64,000 bases of DNA from Alphaproteobacteria bacterium. GTDB lineage: Bacteria > Pseudomonadota > Alphaproteobacteria > Rhizobiales > Xanthobacteraceae. The translations under genes were made by a program, and so were the position numbers. Below, in pieces: positions 53,668-61,466 of this stretch. The notes beneath the pieces were generated by a model, which saw nothing but the letters and a program-made list of their open reading frames with translations, had not been told where the DNA came from and made no database searches. The stretch lies in NCBI GenBank assembly GCA_037200445.1, contig JBBCGH010000001.1:4709162-4773161 (forward strand). The letters run 5' to 3'. How positions within the stretch are numbered: the first letter of the stretch is position 1; each line of letters starts with the position of its first letter.

Positions 53668-54033
53668 TTATTTCAGGCTGCTGAGCAATTCGGCGCATGC
53701 GCGCGCCACGGCCGAGTTCGCGGTGTCGCTGCCGGGGAGCGTCGCCCACCCGCCCTTTTCGATGAATGGGCCCTGCTGATACGAGCTTACTTTCTTCAGC
53801 TCGACCATGTTGGTCGCAGCCTCGGCGCTGTGCTGGAACTTGTCGACACAAATCGGCGACAGCGCCGTCACGATCGCCGCGGTCGTATTGCGCTGGACCA
53901 TGTCCTTCGCGGTGCCGCCGGTGACCCAGCCGCCCCAGTAAAAGCCGATGAACAAGGTCGCGATCCCGCCGATCGCGGCCCCCTGGAGCAGACGCTTGAG
54001 CGAATCTCCGCGCAGCATTGCAGGCGTTTCCAT
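53668..54033 (-). CDS. Small membrane-anchored conserved protein
   Basis: The 121-residue product has one N-terminal membrane helix (LLQGAAIGGIATLFIGFYWGGWV). A domain likely outside the membrane follows (AIVTALSPICVDKFQHSAEAATNMVELKKV; GWATLPGSDTANSAVARACAELL). The pattern is recurrent in Bradyrhizobium relatives without an assigned function. Confidence 0.7.
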   Translation of the reverse strand: METPAMLRGDSLKRLLQGAAIGGIATLFIGFYWGGWVTGGTAKDMVQRNTTAAIVTALSPICVDKFQHSAEAATNMVELKKVSSYQQGPFIEKGGWATLPGSDTANSAVARACAELLSSLK

Positions 54034-54294
54034 GCGTTCTCCCTTCGCCCGGGATGTCCCGGCGCGAGTGCAACGGATGCCCGGACGGGCTCCGCTCGAC
54101 ACGATGAAGTTGGATAGAAGGGCCGGCCGCTTTGAGATGGCGTTTCGGTCGCGGATAGCATGCGCTCATTGCGGCGCAATGTCCATGCGCGAGCGAAAGA
54201 TATATCGATGCGCCTTGTGGTTTCGCCAAACACACCCATGTTGGTGAGGTACCTAAGAAATACTTTTAGGTCTTTCACCCAAAGGATTTCAAAA

Positions 54295-54429
54295 ATGACC
54301 AACGAGAACCAGAAGCCGGTCGCACCGGGCACCACCAAGGTTGATCCCGCGCAGGCGCAACCCGCGCCGCAGCAGAACCAGGGCGACAGCAAGCAGGGCA
54401 CCGACAAGTCTGCCAGCCAGCAGAAGTAG
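54295..54429 (+). CDS. Tiny Gln/Pro-rich hydrophilic protein (44 residues)
   Basis: An ATG at 54295 opens a 44-codon frame of low complexity (VAPGTTKVDPAQAQPAPQQN; SKQGTDKSASQQK), probably disordered. AAAGGA precedes the start, and a strong terminator begins 21 bp after the stop, which supports a real, separately transcribed gene. No homologue recognised. Confidence 0.5.
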   Translation: MTNENQKPVAPGTTKVDPAQAQPAPQQNQGDSKQGTDKSASQQK

Positions 54430-54450
54430 TTTCGCCCGCTTGGCGACAGA

Positions 54451-54477
54451 AAGCCCGGCAAGCTGCCGGGCTTTTTT
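54451..54477 (+). terminator. Strong rho-independent terminator
   Basis: A 10-bp stem AAGCCCGGCA/TGCCGGGCTT with a 3-nt loop and a following T-run (54474-54477). Confidence 0.9.
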
Positions 54478-54530
54478 CGTGCATCGATGTTAGGTTCGCT
54501 GGTCCGCAATCAACGACACGGAGGAACGAA

Positions 54531-54906
54531 ATGCCTGCGCGTCAAACGCCTGTCGCGAAGGCAGCAGAAACCGCGATAACCGTTCGGCCGTCGAACGGTT
54601 TGCTCAAGCGGATCGACGACTGGATCGACAGTCAAGACAAGGCGGTGAGCCGCTCCGCGGCAATTCTTCAACTCGCGGAACGTGGTTTGGAATCCGCCGC
54701 GATGTCTTCGCAGGGCGGAGGATCCGGCCGGGGCGCCAAACAGGCTGCCGGCATGGCCAGTGACGCGATCGATCATCTGGGCGAATCGGTCGGCAACGCC
54801 CGAGGACCGCGAGCAGCGAAAGAGACGGCTTGTGAAAGGGCCTTCTGAATTTCGCGAGATGCGGGAGGAACGCGCCGGCGCGCAGCGCAAAAAGCGAGGG
54901 CGTTAG
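54531..54906 (+). CDS. RHH-like conserved protein, probable +1 frameshift
   Basis: The first ~90 residues contain ITVRPSNGLLKRIDDWIDSQ and SRSAAILQLAERGLE, a ribbon-helix-helix-like DNA-binding pattern. As written, the frame continues to a stop at 54848 with an unlikely end (GPRAAKETACERAF). Dropping one C from CCC at 54799-54801 instead gives AEDREQRKRRLVKGPSEFREMREE to a stop at 54906. The charged RKRRLxKGPxEFRxxR ending is what I expect for this family in Bradyrhizobium relatives. The single-base difference in a homopolymer suggests sequence error. Confidence 0.6.
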
Positions 54907-54919
54907 CTCCGAAGACCCA

Positions 54920-54995
54920 TGGCGCTCCCTACGGGAATCGAACCCGTGTTTCAGCCTTGAGAGGGCCGCGTCCTAGACCGCTAGACGAAGGGAGC
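54920..54995 (-). tRNA. tRNA-Glu (anticodon CUC)
   Basis: On the minus strand the 7-bp acceptor stem GCTCCCT/AGGGAGC, D-arm, anticodon arm (CGGCC-CT-CTC-AA-GGCTG), T-arm with GGTTCGATTCC, discriminator G and encoded CCA (54922-54920) are all present. The anticodon CUC specifies glutamate. No integrase gene or duplicated tRNA end is seen nearby. Confidence 0.97.
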
Positions 54996-55061
54996 GTGAG
55001 GCGCCTGAGATAGCCTTGATCGGCAGGACGCGCAAGCTTGGCGGACCGACGGCGGATTGTT

Positions 55062-55880
55062 CTACGGCGTGCCGCTGAAATTGATCCGCCCCGCCGGCTG
55101 CAGCGTCTTCACGTCGAAGGTGCGCACCTCGATCTTGCCCTCGGTCTCGAGCGTGATGACAAGGCGGTCGGCCGCGACCGCGGCCTGGATCACGCGCGCG
55201 CCGCGCGGCAGCGAGAGCGTGATGTCGGTCGGGATCGCGGAGGCGGGCGGCAGCTTGTCGGCGGTCTTGGCCGTCGTGCCCTCGCCCTTGAAGATGCGAT
55301 AGCCGATGAAGCCGAACACCGAGCCGACCGCCAGGATGGTCACCGCCATCGAGACCAGCATCAACTTGCGCACGCGGGCGATGACGCCCTGCGCGTCGGC
55401 ATTGGGTTGCTGCGCCGGCTCCTCCGGGAAGAGCGGCAGCGGCACGATGCCCGCCGCGTGGGGCGCTTCCGTTTCGGCGGGCTTTTCGGCATCCGCCGGA
55501 TGGGCTGTTTCCGGCTGATCCGGCGATGGCTCCGGCGCAACGGCCTGCTCAGGTTCTGCCGGCGCCTCCTCGCCATGCTCGGAAGTCGCCTCGGCGGCCG
55601 TCTCGCGGTCGACCTGCTTGGCGGCCGCGAACAGCTCGGCTTCCAGCTCGGCCAGCGCCTTGTCGGCGTCGATGCGCGACTCCTCCGGCGTCTGCTCGGG
55701 CGCTGCCGGCTCGGCCACTTGCGCGGCCTCGCGCGGCGGCGCCGGATGCGCCGGATCGAAGGGCCGCGTCAGCTCCTCGAGCGACTGGGCGAGCAGCTCG
55801 GACAGGCGGGTCGCTGGGTCAACGGGCTTGTTTGACCCGAGCGTCCGATCCAAAGAGGGATATCTTTCGTTCGAATTCAT
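55062..55880 (-). CDS. Single-pass membrane protein with long acidic Pro/Ala-rich region
   Basis: The 272-residue product has an N-terminal helix (DPATRLSELLAQSLEELTRPFD) and a ~110-residue Ala/Glu/Pro-rich, probably disordered stretch. A membrane helix (KLMLVSMAVTILAVGSVFGFIGYRIF) and a C-terminal beta-rich domain facing the periplasm follow (ITLSLPRGARVIQAAVAADRLVITLETEGK). Conserved in Bradyrhizobium relatives, function unknown. Its ATG overlaps that of rluD on the opposite strand by 2 bp. Confidence 0.75.
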   Translation of the reverse strand: MNSNERYPSLDRTLGSNKPVDPATRLSELLAQSLEELTRPFDPAHPAPPREAAQVAEPAAPEQTPEESRIDADKALAELEAELFAAAKQVDRETAAEATSEHGEEAPAEPEQAVAPEPSPDQPETAHPADAEKPAETEAPHAAGIVPLPLFPEEPAQQPNADAQGVIARVRKLMLVSMAVTILAVGSVFGFIGYRIFKGEGTTAKTADKLPPASAIPTDITLSLPRGARVIQAAVAADRLVITLETEGKIEVRTFDVKTLQPAGRINFSGTP

Positions 55881-56892
55881 GACCGACAACGTTCATACCG
55901 TCCAAGTCACCGCCGCCGAGAAGGGCGAGCGGCTCGACCGCGTGCTGGCGCAGCGCCTCACCGACTTTTCCCGCTCGCGCCTGAAAGCCTTGATCCTGGC
56001 TGGCGCTACGGCAATCGACAAAACCACAGTCCGCGATCCGGGGCACCGCGTCAATGCGGGCGAGGTGATCGCGCTCACCGTGCCGCCCGACGCGCCGGCC
56101 ACGCCCGCCGGCGAGAACATCCCCCTCAATATTGTCTACGAGGACGACGCGCTGATCGTGATCGACAAGCCGAGGGGCCTGGTGGTGCATCCGGCTGCCG
56201 GGAACCCGTCCGGCACGCTGGTCAATGCGCTGATCGCGCATTGCGGGGCGAGTCTTTCGGGGATCGGCGGGGTGAAGCGGCCCGGCATCGTGCACCGGCT
56301 CGACAAGGACACGACCGGGCTGATGGTCGCGGCCAAGACCGACCGGGCGCACAAGGCACTGGCCAAACAGTTCGCCGATCATGGCCGGACCGGGCCGCTG
56401 GAGCGGGCCTACCTCGCCTTTGTCTGGGGCGTCCCGCCCCGGCCGAAAGGCACGATCGATGCTCCGCTCGACCGCCACCCTCGCGCCCGCGACAAGCAGG
56501 CCGTGCGCCCGAGCGGACGCGAAGCCGTGACCCATTGGGAGCTGCTGGAGAAATACAACGGGACCGACGGAAAACCGGTCGCCAGCCTCCTCTCGTGCCG
56601 GCTCGAGACCGGGCGCACCCACCAGATCCGGGTGCACCTCGCCCATATCGGGCATCCACTGCTCGGCGACGATGTTTACGGGCCCGGTTTCAAGACCAAG
56701 GCGGCGCTGCTGGCGGAGCCAGCCCGCAAAGCCTTGGCAGATCTCGGCCGGCAGGCCCTGCACGCCTATTTGCTGGGTTTCCGGCACCCGGTGACCGGCG
56801 AAACCGTGAGTTATCGCTCGCCCCTGCCCGCCGATCTCGCGGCGCTTCGGCAAAGCCTCTCGGCGCCGGCCGGGAAATCGGCCGGCACGTGA
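55879..56892 (+). CDS. rluD: 23S rRNA pseudouridine synthase RluD-like
   Basis: The 337-residue product has an N-terminal S4 RNA-binding domain (GERLDRVLAQRLTDFSRSRLKALI) and a RluA-family catalytic domain with the Asp in GIVHRLDKDTTGLMVAAKT, plus YLAFVWG and LETGRTHQIRVHLAHIGHPLLGD. It should convert uridines of 23S rRNA to pseudouridine. The ATG at 55879 begins a natural RluD N-terminus. An upstream in-frame extension runs antisense to the neighbouring gene and was discarded. Confidence 0.92.
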   Translation: MTDNVHTVQVTAAEKGERLDRVLAQRLTDFSRSRLKALILAGATAIDKTTVRDPGHRVNAGEVIALTVPPDAPATPAGENIPLNIVYEDDALIVIDKPRGLVVHPAAGNPSGTLVNALIAHCGASLSGIGGVKRPGIVHRLDKDTTGLMVAAKTDRAHKALAKQFADHGRTGPLERAYLAFVWGVPPRPKGTIDAPLDRHPRARDKQAVRPSGREAVTHWELLEKYNGTDGKPVASLLSCRLETGRTHQIRVHLAHIGHPLLGDDVYGPGFKTKAALLAEPARKALADLGRQALHAYLLGFRHPVTGETVSYRSPLPADLAALRQSLSAPAGKSAGT

Positions 56893-57270
56893 TGCCAGAT
56901 CCCTTGGAAAAATAGGGCCGGAACCCCATATTCCGGCCTGTGATCCCCGAAAACCCGCTGTCGAGGCCCCTCCTTTCTGGTTAGCCGGATCGTCCTTTAG
57001 GGTGCGTCGCTGCGCCGCCAGACCGGTTCCGCACAGCTGCAAAATCGAGCGAATTCAGCCACTTGTCGGTTTTCGTCCACAGACCCTCACGTCGCCCTCA
57101 AGGCGATGTGACCCAACCGTAACTTCTGCCGACCCCCAATTCCGTGTATGTCTTGCTGCAACTGCGATCGAGCTTCGCGGTTGGACTTAATGCGTTCCGG
57201 TCGCCGGCTCCGGGGGAGGGGTGACCGAACGGCCCGCCGAAATGGGGGCAACTTGTGAAAGGGCGCTACC
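56893..57270 (+). promoter_or_regulatory. Intergenic region upstream of rpoH
   Basis: This 378-bp gene-free region starts with a perfect 8-bp hairpin GGCCGGAA/TTCCGGCC (56916-56938) just after rluD. A T-run flanks it only when read on the minus strand. The remainder must hold the rpoH promoter, but I cannot assign a convincing sigma-70 or sigma-32 element. Confidence 0.4.
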
Positions 57271-58179
57271 ATGGCCCGTGCCACGGCCTTACCGATAATC
57301 TCTGCCGAATCCGGCCTATCCCGCTACCTGGAGGAAATCCGGCGGTTCCCGATGCTGGAACCGCAGGAAGAGTACATGCTCGCCAAGAGCTGGCGTGAGC
57401 ATGGCGACCGGGATGCGGCGCACCGGCTGGTCACCAGCCATCTGCGGCTCGTCGCCAAGATCGCGATGGGTTATCGCGGCTACGGCCTGCCGATCTCCGA
57501 GGTGATCTCGGAAGGCAACGTCGGGCTGATGCAGGCGGTGAAACGTTTCGAGCCCGAGAAGGGCTTCCGCCTTGCCACCTACGCGATGTGGTGGATCAAG
57601 GCATCGATCCAGGAATACATCCTGCGCTCGTGGTCGCTCGTGAAGATGGGCACGACCGCGAACCAGAAGAAGCTGTTCTTCAACCTGCGCAAGGCGAAGA
57701 GCAAGATCTCCGCGCTCGAGGAAGGCGACATGCGGCCCGATCAGGTCAAGCTGATCGCAAAGCGCCTCGGCGTGCCGGAGCAGGACGTGATCGAGATGAA
57801 CCGCCGGCTCGGCGGCGATGCCTCGCTCAATGCGCCGATCCGCGAGGACGGCGATGCCGGCGAGTGGCAGGACTGGCTGGTCGACGAGTCCGCAAGCCAG
57901 GAATCGCGCCTCGTCGCCGACGAACAGGCCGACAATCGCCACCGCGCACTGCGCGATGCAATGTCGGTGCTGAACGATCGCGAACGGCGCATCTTCGAGG
58001 CGCGGCGTCTCGCCGACGATCCGATCACGCTCGAGGACCTCGCCGAGGAATTCGGCGTGTCACGCGAGCGCGTGCGCCAGATCGAGGTGCGCGCGTTCGA
58101 GAAGGTGCAGAAGGCGGTGAAGAACCGCGTCGCCGCGATGGAGAGCCCGCCGACGCAGCCGCAGCTCGCGATGCACTGA
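57271..58179 (+). CDS. rpoH: RNA polymerase sigma factor RpoH (heat-shock sigma-32)
   Basis: The 302-residue product has sigma region 2 (HLRLVAKIAMGYRGYGLPISEVISEGNVGLMQAVKRFEPEKG split by short spacers; ATYAMWWIKASIQEYIL), the RpoH box QKKLFFNLRK that separates RpoH from other sigma factors, and region 4 (LEDLAEEFGVSRERVRQIEVRAFEK). It directs transcription of chaperone and protease genes. It ends at a strong terminator. Confidence 0.97.
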   Translation: MARATALPIISAESGLSRYLEEIRRFPMLEPQEEYMLAKSWREHGDRDAAHRLVTSHLRLVAKIAMGYRGYGLPISEVISEGNVGLMQAVKRFEPEKGFRLATYAMWWIKASIQEYILRSWSLVKMGTTANQKKLFFNLRKAKSKISALEEGDMRPDQVKLIAKRLGVPEQDVIEMNRRLGGDASLNAPIREDGDAGEWQDWLVDESASQESRLVADEQADNRHRALRDAMSVLNDRERRIFEARRLADDPITLEDLAEEFGVSRERVRQIEVRAFEKVQKAVKNRVAAMESPPTQPQLAMH

Positions 58180-58212
58180 TGCAGGGCTCGGCTGCTCAGA
58201 GGAAAATCGAAG

Positions 58213-58239
58213 CTCGGCGCCGAATGGCGCCGAGTTTTT
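58213..58239 (+). terminator. Terminator downstream of rpoH
   Basis: A 9-bp stem CTCGGCGCC/GGCGCCGAG with a GAAT loop, followed by TTTTTGTTT. Confidence 0.92.
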
Positions 58240-58282
58240 GTTTGCAGCCTGCGGCTGACGCAACCAAACGGATCGGCCTTCC

Positions 58283-58311
58283 TTGACTTTACATCACTTC
58301 AGGCCCATATC
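58283..58311 (+). promoter_or_regulatory. Candidate sigma-70 promoter of the cold-shock gene
   Basis: TTGACT (58283-58288) and CATATC (58306-58311) are spaced by 17 bp. Transcription from here would give a leader of about 150 nt before the cold-shock gene; long leaders are usual for cspA-type genes. A GGCCC/GGGCC inverted repeat (58302-58317) covers the -10 region. Confidence 0.4.
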
Positions 58312-58468
58312 AGGGCCATCGATCGTTGGCCGAATGACTGGGCCGCTTCGCCTTCTGATGGGCGCGCACGTTTCAGACACTTTATCCAAAATCGAACAAC
58401 CGGGACCATGGCGGCGAAAACTCGCGCGTCGTGTCCCACACGTGCATCGCTAACAGAGGAAACTTCCC

Positions 58469-58678
58469 ATGAACAAGGGAACCGTGAAGTGGTTCAACAG
58501 CCAAAAGGGCTTCGGCTTTATCCAGCCGGAGAATGGCGACAAGGATGTCTTCGTGCACATCAGCGCGGTCGAACGCGCCGGAATGGGCACCCTCAACGAG
58601 GGACAACAGATCTCCTTTGACGTCGTGGCTGACCGCCGCAGCGGCAAATCGTCCGCGGAAAATCTGCGCGCCGTCTAA
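58469..58678 (+). CDS. cspA: Cold-shock protein (CspA family)
   Basis: The 69-residue single cold-shock domain has both nucleic-acid-binding motifs KGFGFIQP and DVFVHIS. These small proteins bind single-stranded RNA and DNA and act as RNA chaperones. AGAGGAAAC precedes the ATG. Monocistronic, between a candidate promoter and a terminator. Confidence 0.95.
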   Translation: MNKGTVKWFNSQKGFGFIQPENGDKDVFVHISAVERAGMGTLNEGQQISFDVVADRRSGKSSAENLRAV

Positions 58679-58744
58679 CGCGGCCGCGCAAAGAGCCATC
58701 GCACTTCGACCACGGATGTACTGGCGAGGCGTTTTGGTTCGGGG

Positions 58745-58782
58745 GTCCCGCACCTGAGAGATCAGGCTGCGGGACTGTTTTT
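58745..58782 (+). terminator. Terminator downstream of the cold-shock gene
   Basis: GTCCCGCA/TGCGGGAC plus an inner CCTGA-GAGA-TCAGG hairpin with one bulged C, followed by TGTTTTT. Confidence 0.9.
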
Positions 58783-58853
58783 ATGGGCCAAACGCCTGGG
58801 CGTTTGGTGCTAGGATCAGGTTCAGAATCGCATAACGCCGGACCGAACGACCG

Positions 58854-59117
58854 ATGACCTCCTCCAAAAGCGTCGAGCAACGACTGGCCGCCGCCGCCAA
58901 CAAGGCGAGCCGCGACCAGGATGCATTGAAGGCGTTGCGCGATTACGCGGCCGAAAAGGCGAGAATCGACGCGAATACGGTCCGGCTGCGCGCACTGCGG
59001 CTCGAGAAGGAGGCCGCTGACGCCCGCGCGGCAGCCGAACTCGCCGAACAGAAGAAGGCGGCCGGGCCCGCGCCGAAGCGCGCGCGCAAGAGCAGCCGCT
59101 CGGGAACGCCCGCTTGA
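58854..59117 (+). CDS. Small coiled-coil hypothetical protein
   Basis: An 87-residue Ala/Arg/Lys/Glu-rich helical protein (SVEQRLAAAANKASRDQDAL; EKARIDANTVRLRALRLEKEA) with a basic tail (PAPKRARKSSRSGTP). Its stop overlaps the likely TTG start of the desaturase gene (TTGA), so the two are coupled. Similar short proteins occur in Bradyrhizobium relatives; function unknown. Confidence 0.65.
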   Translation: MTSSKSVEQRLAAAANKASRDQDALKALRDYAAEKARIDANTVRLRALRLEKEAADARAAAELAEQKKAAGPAPKRARKSSRSGTPA

Positions 59118-60175
59118 GCGTCGGACACAACTCGCGCTTCGCGGCGATCGACGCGCGGCAACTGCGGCAAACGCTCGGCCGTTACGGAAAGGCCAGCAAT
59201 GCGCGTGGCGTTGCCGAATTGATGGTAACGCTGCTGCCCCTGGTGGCGCTCTGGATCGTCGCGTGGGCTACTTTCATGCTCGGCCATTGGTGGGCAACGC
59301 TGCTCATCGCCATTCCGTCAGCCGGATTCCTGGTGCGCCTTTTCATGATTCAGCATGACTGCGGCCACGGCGCGTTTTTCTCCGACCGGCGCGCGAACGA
59401 TTGGGTCGGCCGCGTCATCGGCGTCCTGACGCTCACACCTTATGATTTCTGGCGCCGCACGCACGCGATTCATCATGCGAGCTCGGGCAATCTGGACTCG
59501 CGCGGCATCGGGGACGTCGACACGCTGACGGTGCGCGAATTTCTCGCGCGCTCCTGGTGGGGCCGCCTCAGGTACCGGATTTACCGGCATCCGATCGTGC
59601 TGTTCGTGATCGGACCGGCGTTCCTCTTCATCCTGCAGCAGCGGCTTCCGGTCGGCCTGTTCCGCGCCGGATGGCAGCCGTGGCTCAGTGCCATGGCGAC
59701 GAATTTCGCGATCGCGCTCATCGTCGCGCTGCTTGTCTGGTTCATCGGGCTCCAGGCGTTCCTCATCGTGCACCTTCCCATGATGGTGCTCGCCGCGTCG
59801 ATTGGCGTCTGGCTGTTCTACGTGCAGCACCAGTTCGAGGACACGGTCTGGGAGAGCGATGGAACGTGGAGCCAGCAGGAGACCGCGCTGCACGGGAGCT
59901 CGCACTACGATCTCCCCGGCGTGCTGCGCTGGTTCACGGCGAACATCGGCGTGCACCACGTCCATCATCTGTGCAGCCGCATTCCATTTTACCGGCTGTC
60001 GCGCGTATTGCGCGACCATCCCGAGCTGCGCGAGGTCGGCCGGCTGACGCTTCGGGAAAGCTTTCGCTGCATCCGCTTCACGCTGTGGGATGAGGCGCAG
60101 CGGCGCCTCGTCTCGTTCCGCGACGTTCGCATGGAAACCGGAGACAGCCATTCCCCGCTCGGCCACGCGGATTGA
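59114..60175 (+). CDS. Membrane fatty acid desaturase
   Basis: The 353-residue product has four to six membrane helices and the three His boxes of the membrane desaturase family: HDCGH, HAIHH and HHVHH. It should introduce a double bond into acyl chains (or hydroxylate a lipid) using a di-iron centre. The start is taken as TTG at 59114, overlapping the upstream stop (TTGA); an ATG at 59222 would remove only the polar N-terminus. Confidence 0.88.
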   Translation: MSVGHNSRFAAIDARQLRQTLGRYGKASNARGVAELMVTLLPLVALWIVAWATFMLGHWWATLLIAIPSAGFLVRLFMIQHDCGHGAFFSDRRANDWVGRVIGVLTLTPYDFWRRTHAIHHASSGNLDSRGIGDVDTLTVREFLARSWWGRLRYRIYRHPIVLFVIGPAFLFILQQRLPVGLFRAGWQPWLSAMATNFAIALIVALLVWFIGLQAFLIVHLPMMVLAASIGVWLFYVQHQFEDTVWESDGTWSQQETALHGSSHYDLPGVLRWFTANIGVHHVHHLCSRIPFYRLSRVLRDHPELREVGRLTLRESFRCIRFTLWDEAQRRLVSFRDVRMETGDSHSPLGHAD

Positions 60176-60213
60176 TCGGCTGTTTCGCCTCGGCCCGCTG
60201 AGCCGGCCCCGCC

Positions 60214-61278
60214 TTAGCTAGTCGACGTCGGAAACTCGAAATTCCAGCTGACCCCGCTCGGCGCAAAGCGCAGCGCGCCGCTCCCTTTGAGCACCTGCGG
60301 CACGATGCGCTCGATCAGCTCCTGCCCGAAGCCGCGCCGCTGCGGAGGCTGCACCACCGGCCCACCACTTTCCTGCCACCGCACCGCAATGCGCTCGCCC
60401 GCCGCCGGCGCGGACCATTCGATCGAGACCACACCATCCGGCACGGACAACGCGCCGTGCTTCGATGCATTCGTGGCAAGCTCGTGAAACACGAGCCCGA
60501 GATTTTGTACCGCGTCCGGCTGAAGCATGATGGCAGGCCCGGTCGTGCGTATGCGGTTGTCGTTCTCCTCCCGGAACGGCTGCATCTGCATTGCGACCAG
60601 GTCGGCAAACGACGCGCCTTGCCAATGCCCCCGCAGCAGCAAGTCGTGTGAGTGGGCGAGACCCTGCAGCCGCTGCGTGAAGACCGCTTGATAGTTCTTG
60701 ACGTCCGCGGCATTGCGGGCGGTCTGCTTCGCCAGCGCCATCACGACGACCAGCAGATTCTTGGTGCGGTGTGCGAGCTCGCCGACGATGACCTGAATGT
60801 GCTCCTCGCGCCGGCGCAACTCTTCCTCGGCGCGCTTGCGCTGGGTGATTTCCTCGGCGGCGACATTCACGCCTGAAATTTTCCCGTCCGGCCCGCGCAG
60901 CGGATGCCAATAGGTGACCCAGTGCCGCTCCCCACCCGTTTCGTCCGGACGCTGGCCGGCAACCTCGACGCCGATGACCGGCTCGCCCGTTTTCATGATC
61001 GAAGCGACAATGCTTTCGACGGCGTCGGCCAGCGCGGGCACGGTGTCGCGGACGCGCCGTCCAATGTGATCTGCGACCGAAATGCCGCAGATTTCGGTGA
61101 GGTGCTGATTGATGTGCAGGTAGCGGCAGTCGGGAGAGAGAAACGCGAGGCCGATCGGTGCGGTGTCGTAGATGAGCTGCAGCGCAGGCGATTGGGCCTG
61201 CGGCGTGTCTCCCCCGGGCGATGGTTGCGGCGCACGCGCAACGCGATCCGACTGATCCGACGACATCATCGACCCCAT
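60214..61278 (-). CDS. HWE-family PAS sensor histidine kinase
   Basis: The 354-residue soluble kinase has an N-terminal PAS domain (LIYDTAPIGLAFLSPDCRYLHIN; TYWHPLRGPDGKISGVNVAAEEIT) and an HWE-type kinase core with His170 (GELAHRTKNLLVVV), FHELATNASKHGAL and GFGQELIERIVP. Family members often act in general stress or light signalling. The conserved Cys of LOV domains is not evident, so a flavin photoreceptor is not indicated. No response regulator is adjacent. The 188-bp gap to the next gene shows nothing recognisable. Confidence 0.9.
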   Translation of the reverse strand: MGSMMSSDQSDRVARAPQPSPGGDTPQAQSPALQLIYDTAPIGLAFLSPDCRYLHINQHLTEICGISVADHIGRRVRDTVPALADAVESIVASIMKTGEPVIGVEVAGQRPDETGGERHWVTYWHPLRGPDGKISGVNVAAEEITQRKRAEEELRRREEHIQVIVGELAHRTKNLLVVVMALAKQTARNAADVKNYQAVFTQRLQGLAHSHDLLLRGHWQGASFADLVAMQMQPFREENDNRIRTTGPAIMLQPDAVQNLGLVFHELATNASKHGALSVPDGVVSIEWSAPAAGERIAVRWQESGGPVVQPPQRRGFGQELIERIVPQVLKGSGALRFAPSGVSWNFEFPTSTS

Positions 61279-61466
61279 CTACCCGCACCCCAGGACGCCA
61301 GGCTATTTCACTTGAGGCTAATATTCGGCGAAGCCGAGGCAGGTATCATAGCCCCATACTGCAATGCGGCTACCGCCTAACACCTTGGTCCACCGGTCGA
61401 AATGTTGCCGCACCGGCAATCAGCGGTTCGGTTGACGGTATCCCAATGCGGAAATCAGGCCGTGTC

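Noticed and set aside
54920-54995. tRNA-Glu as an integration site of a genomic island
   Set aside because: No integrase, no direct repeat of the tRNA end and no obvious mobile genes on either side.
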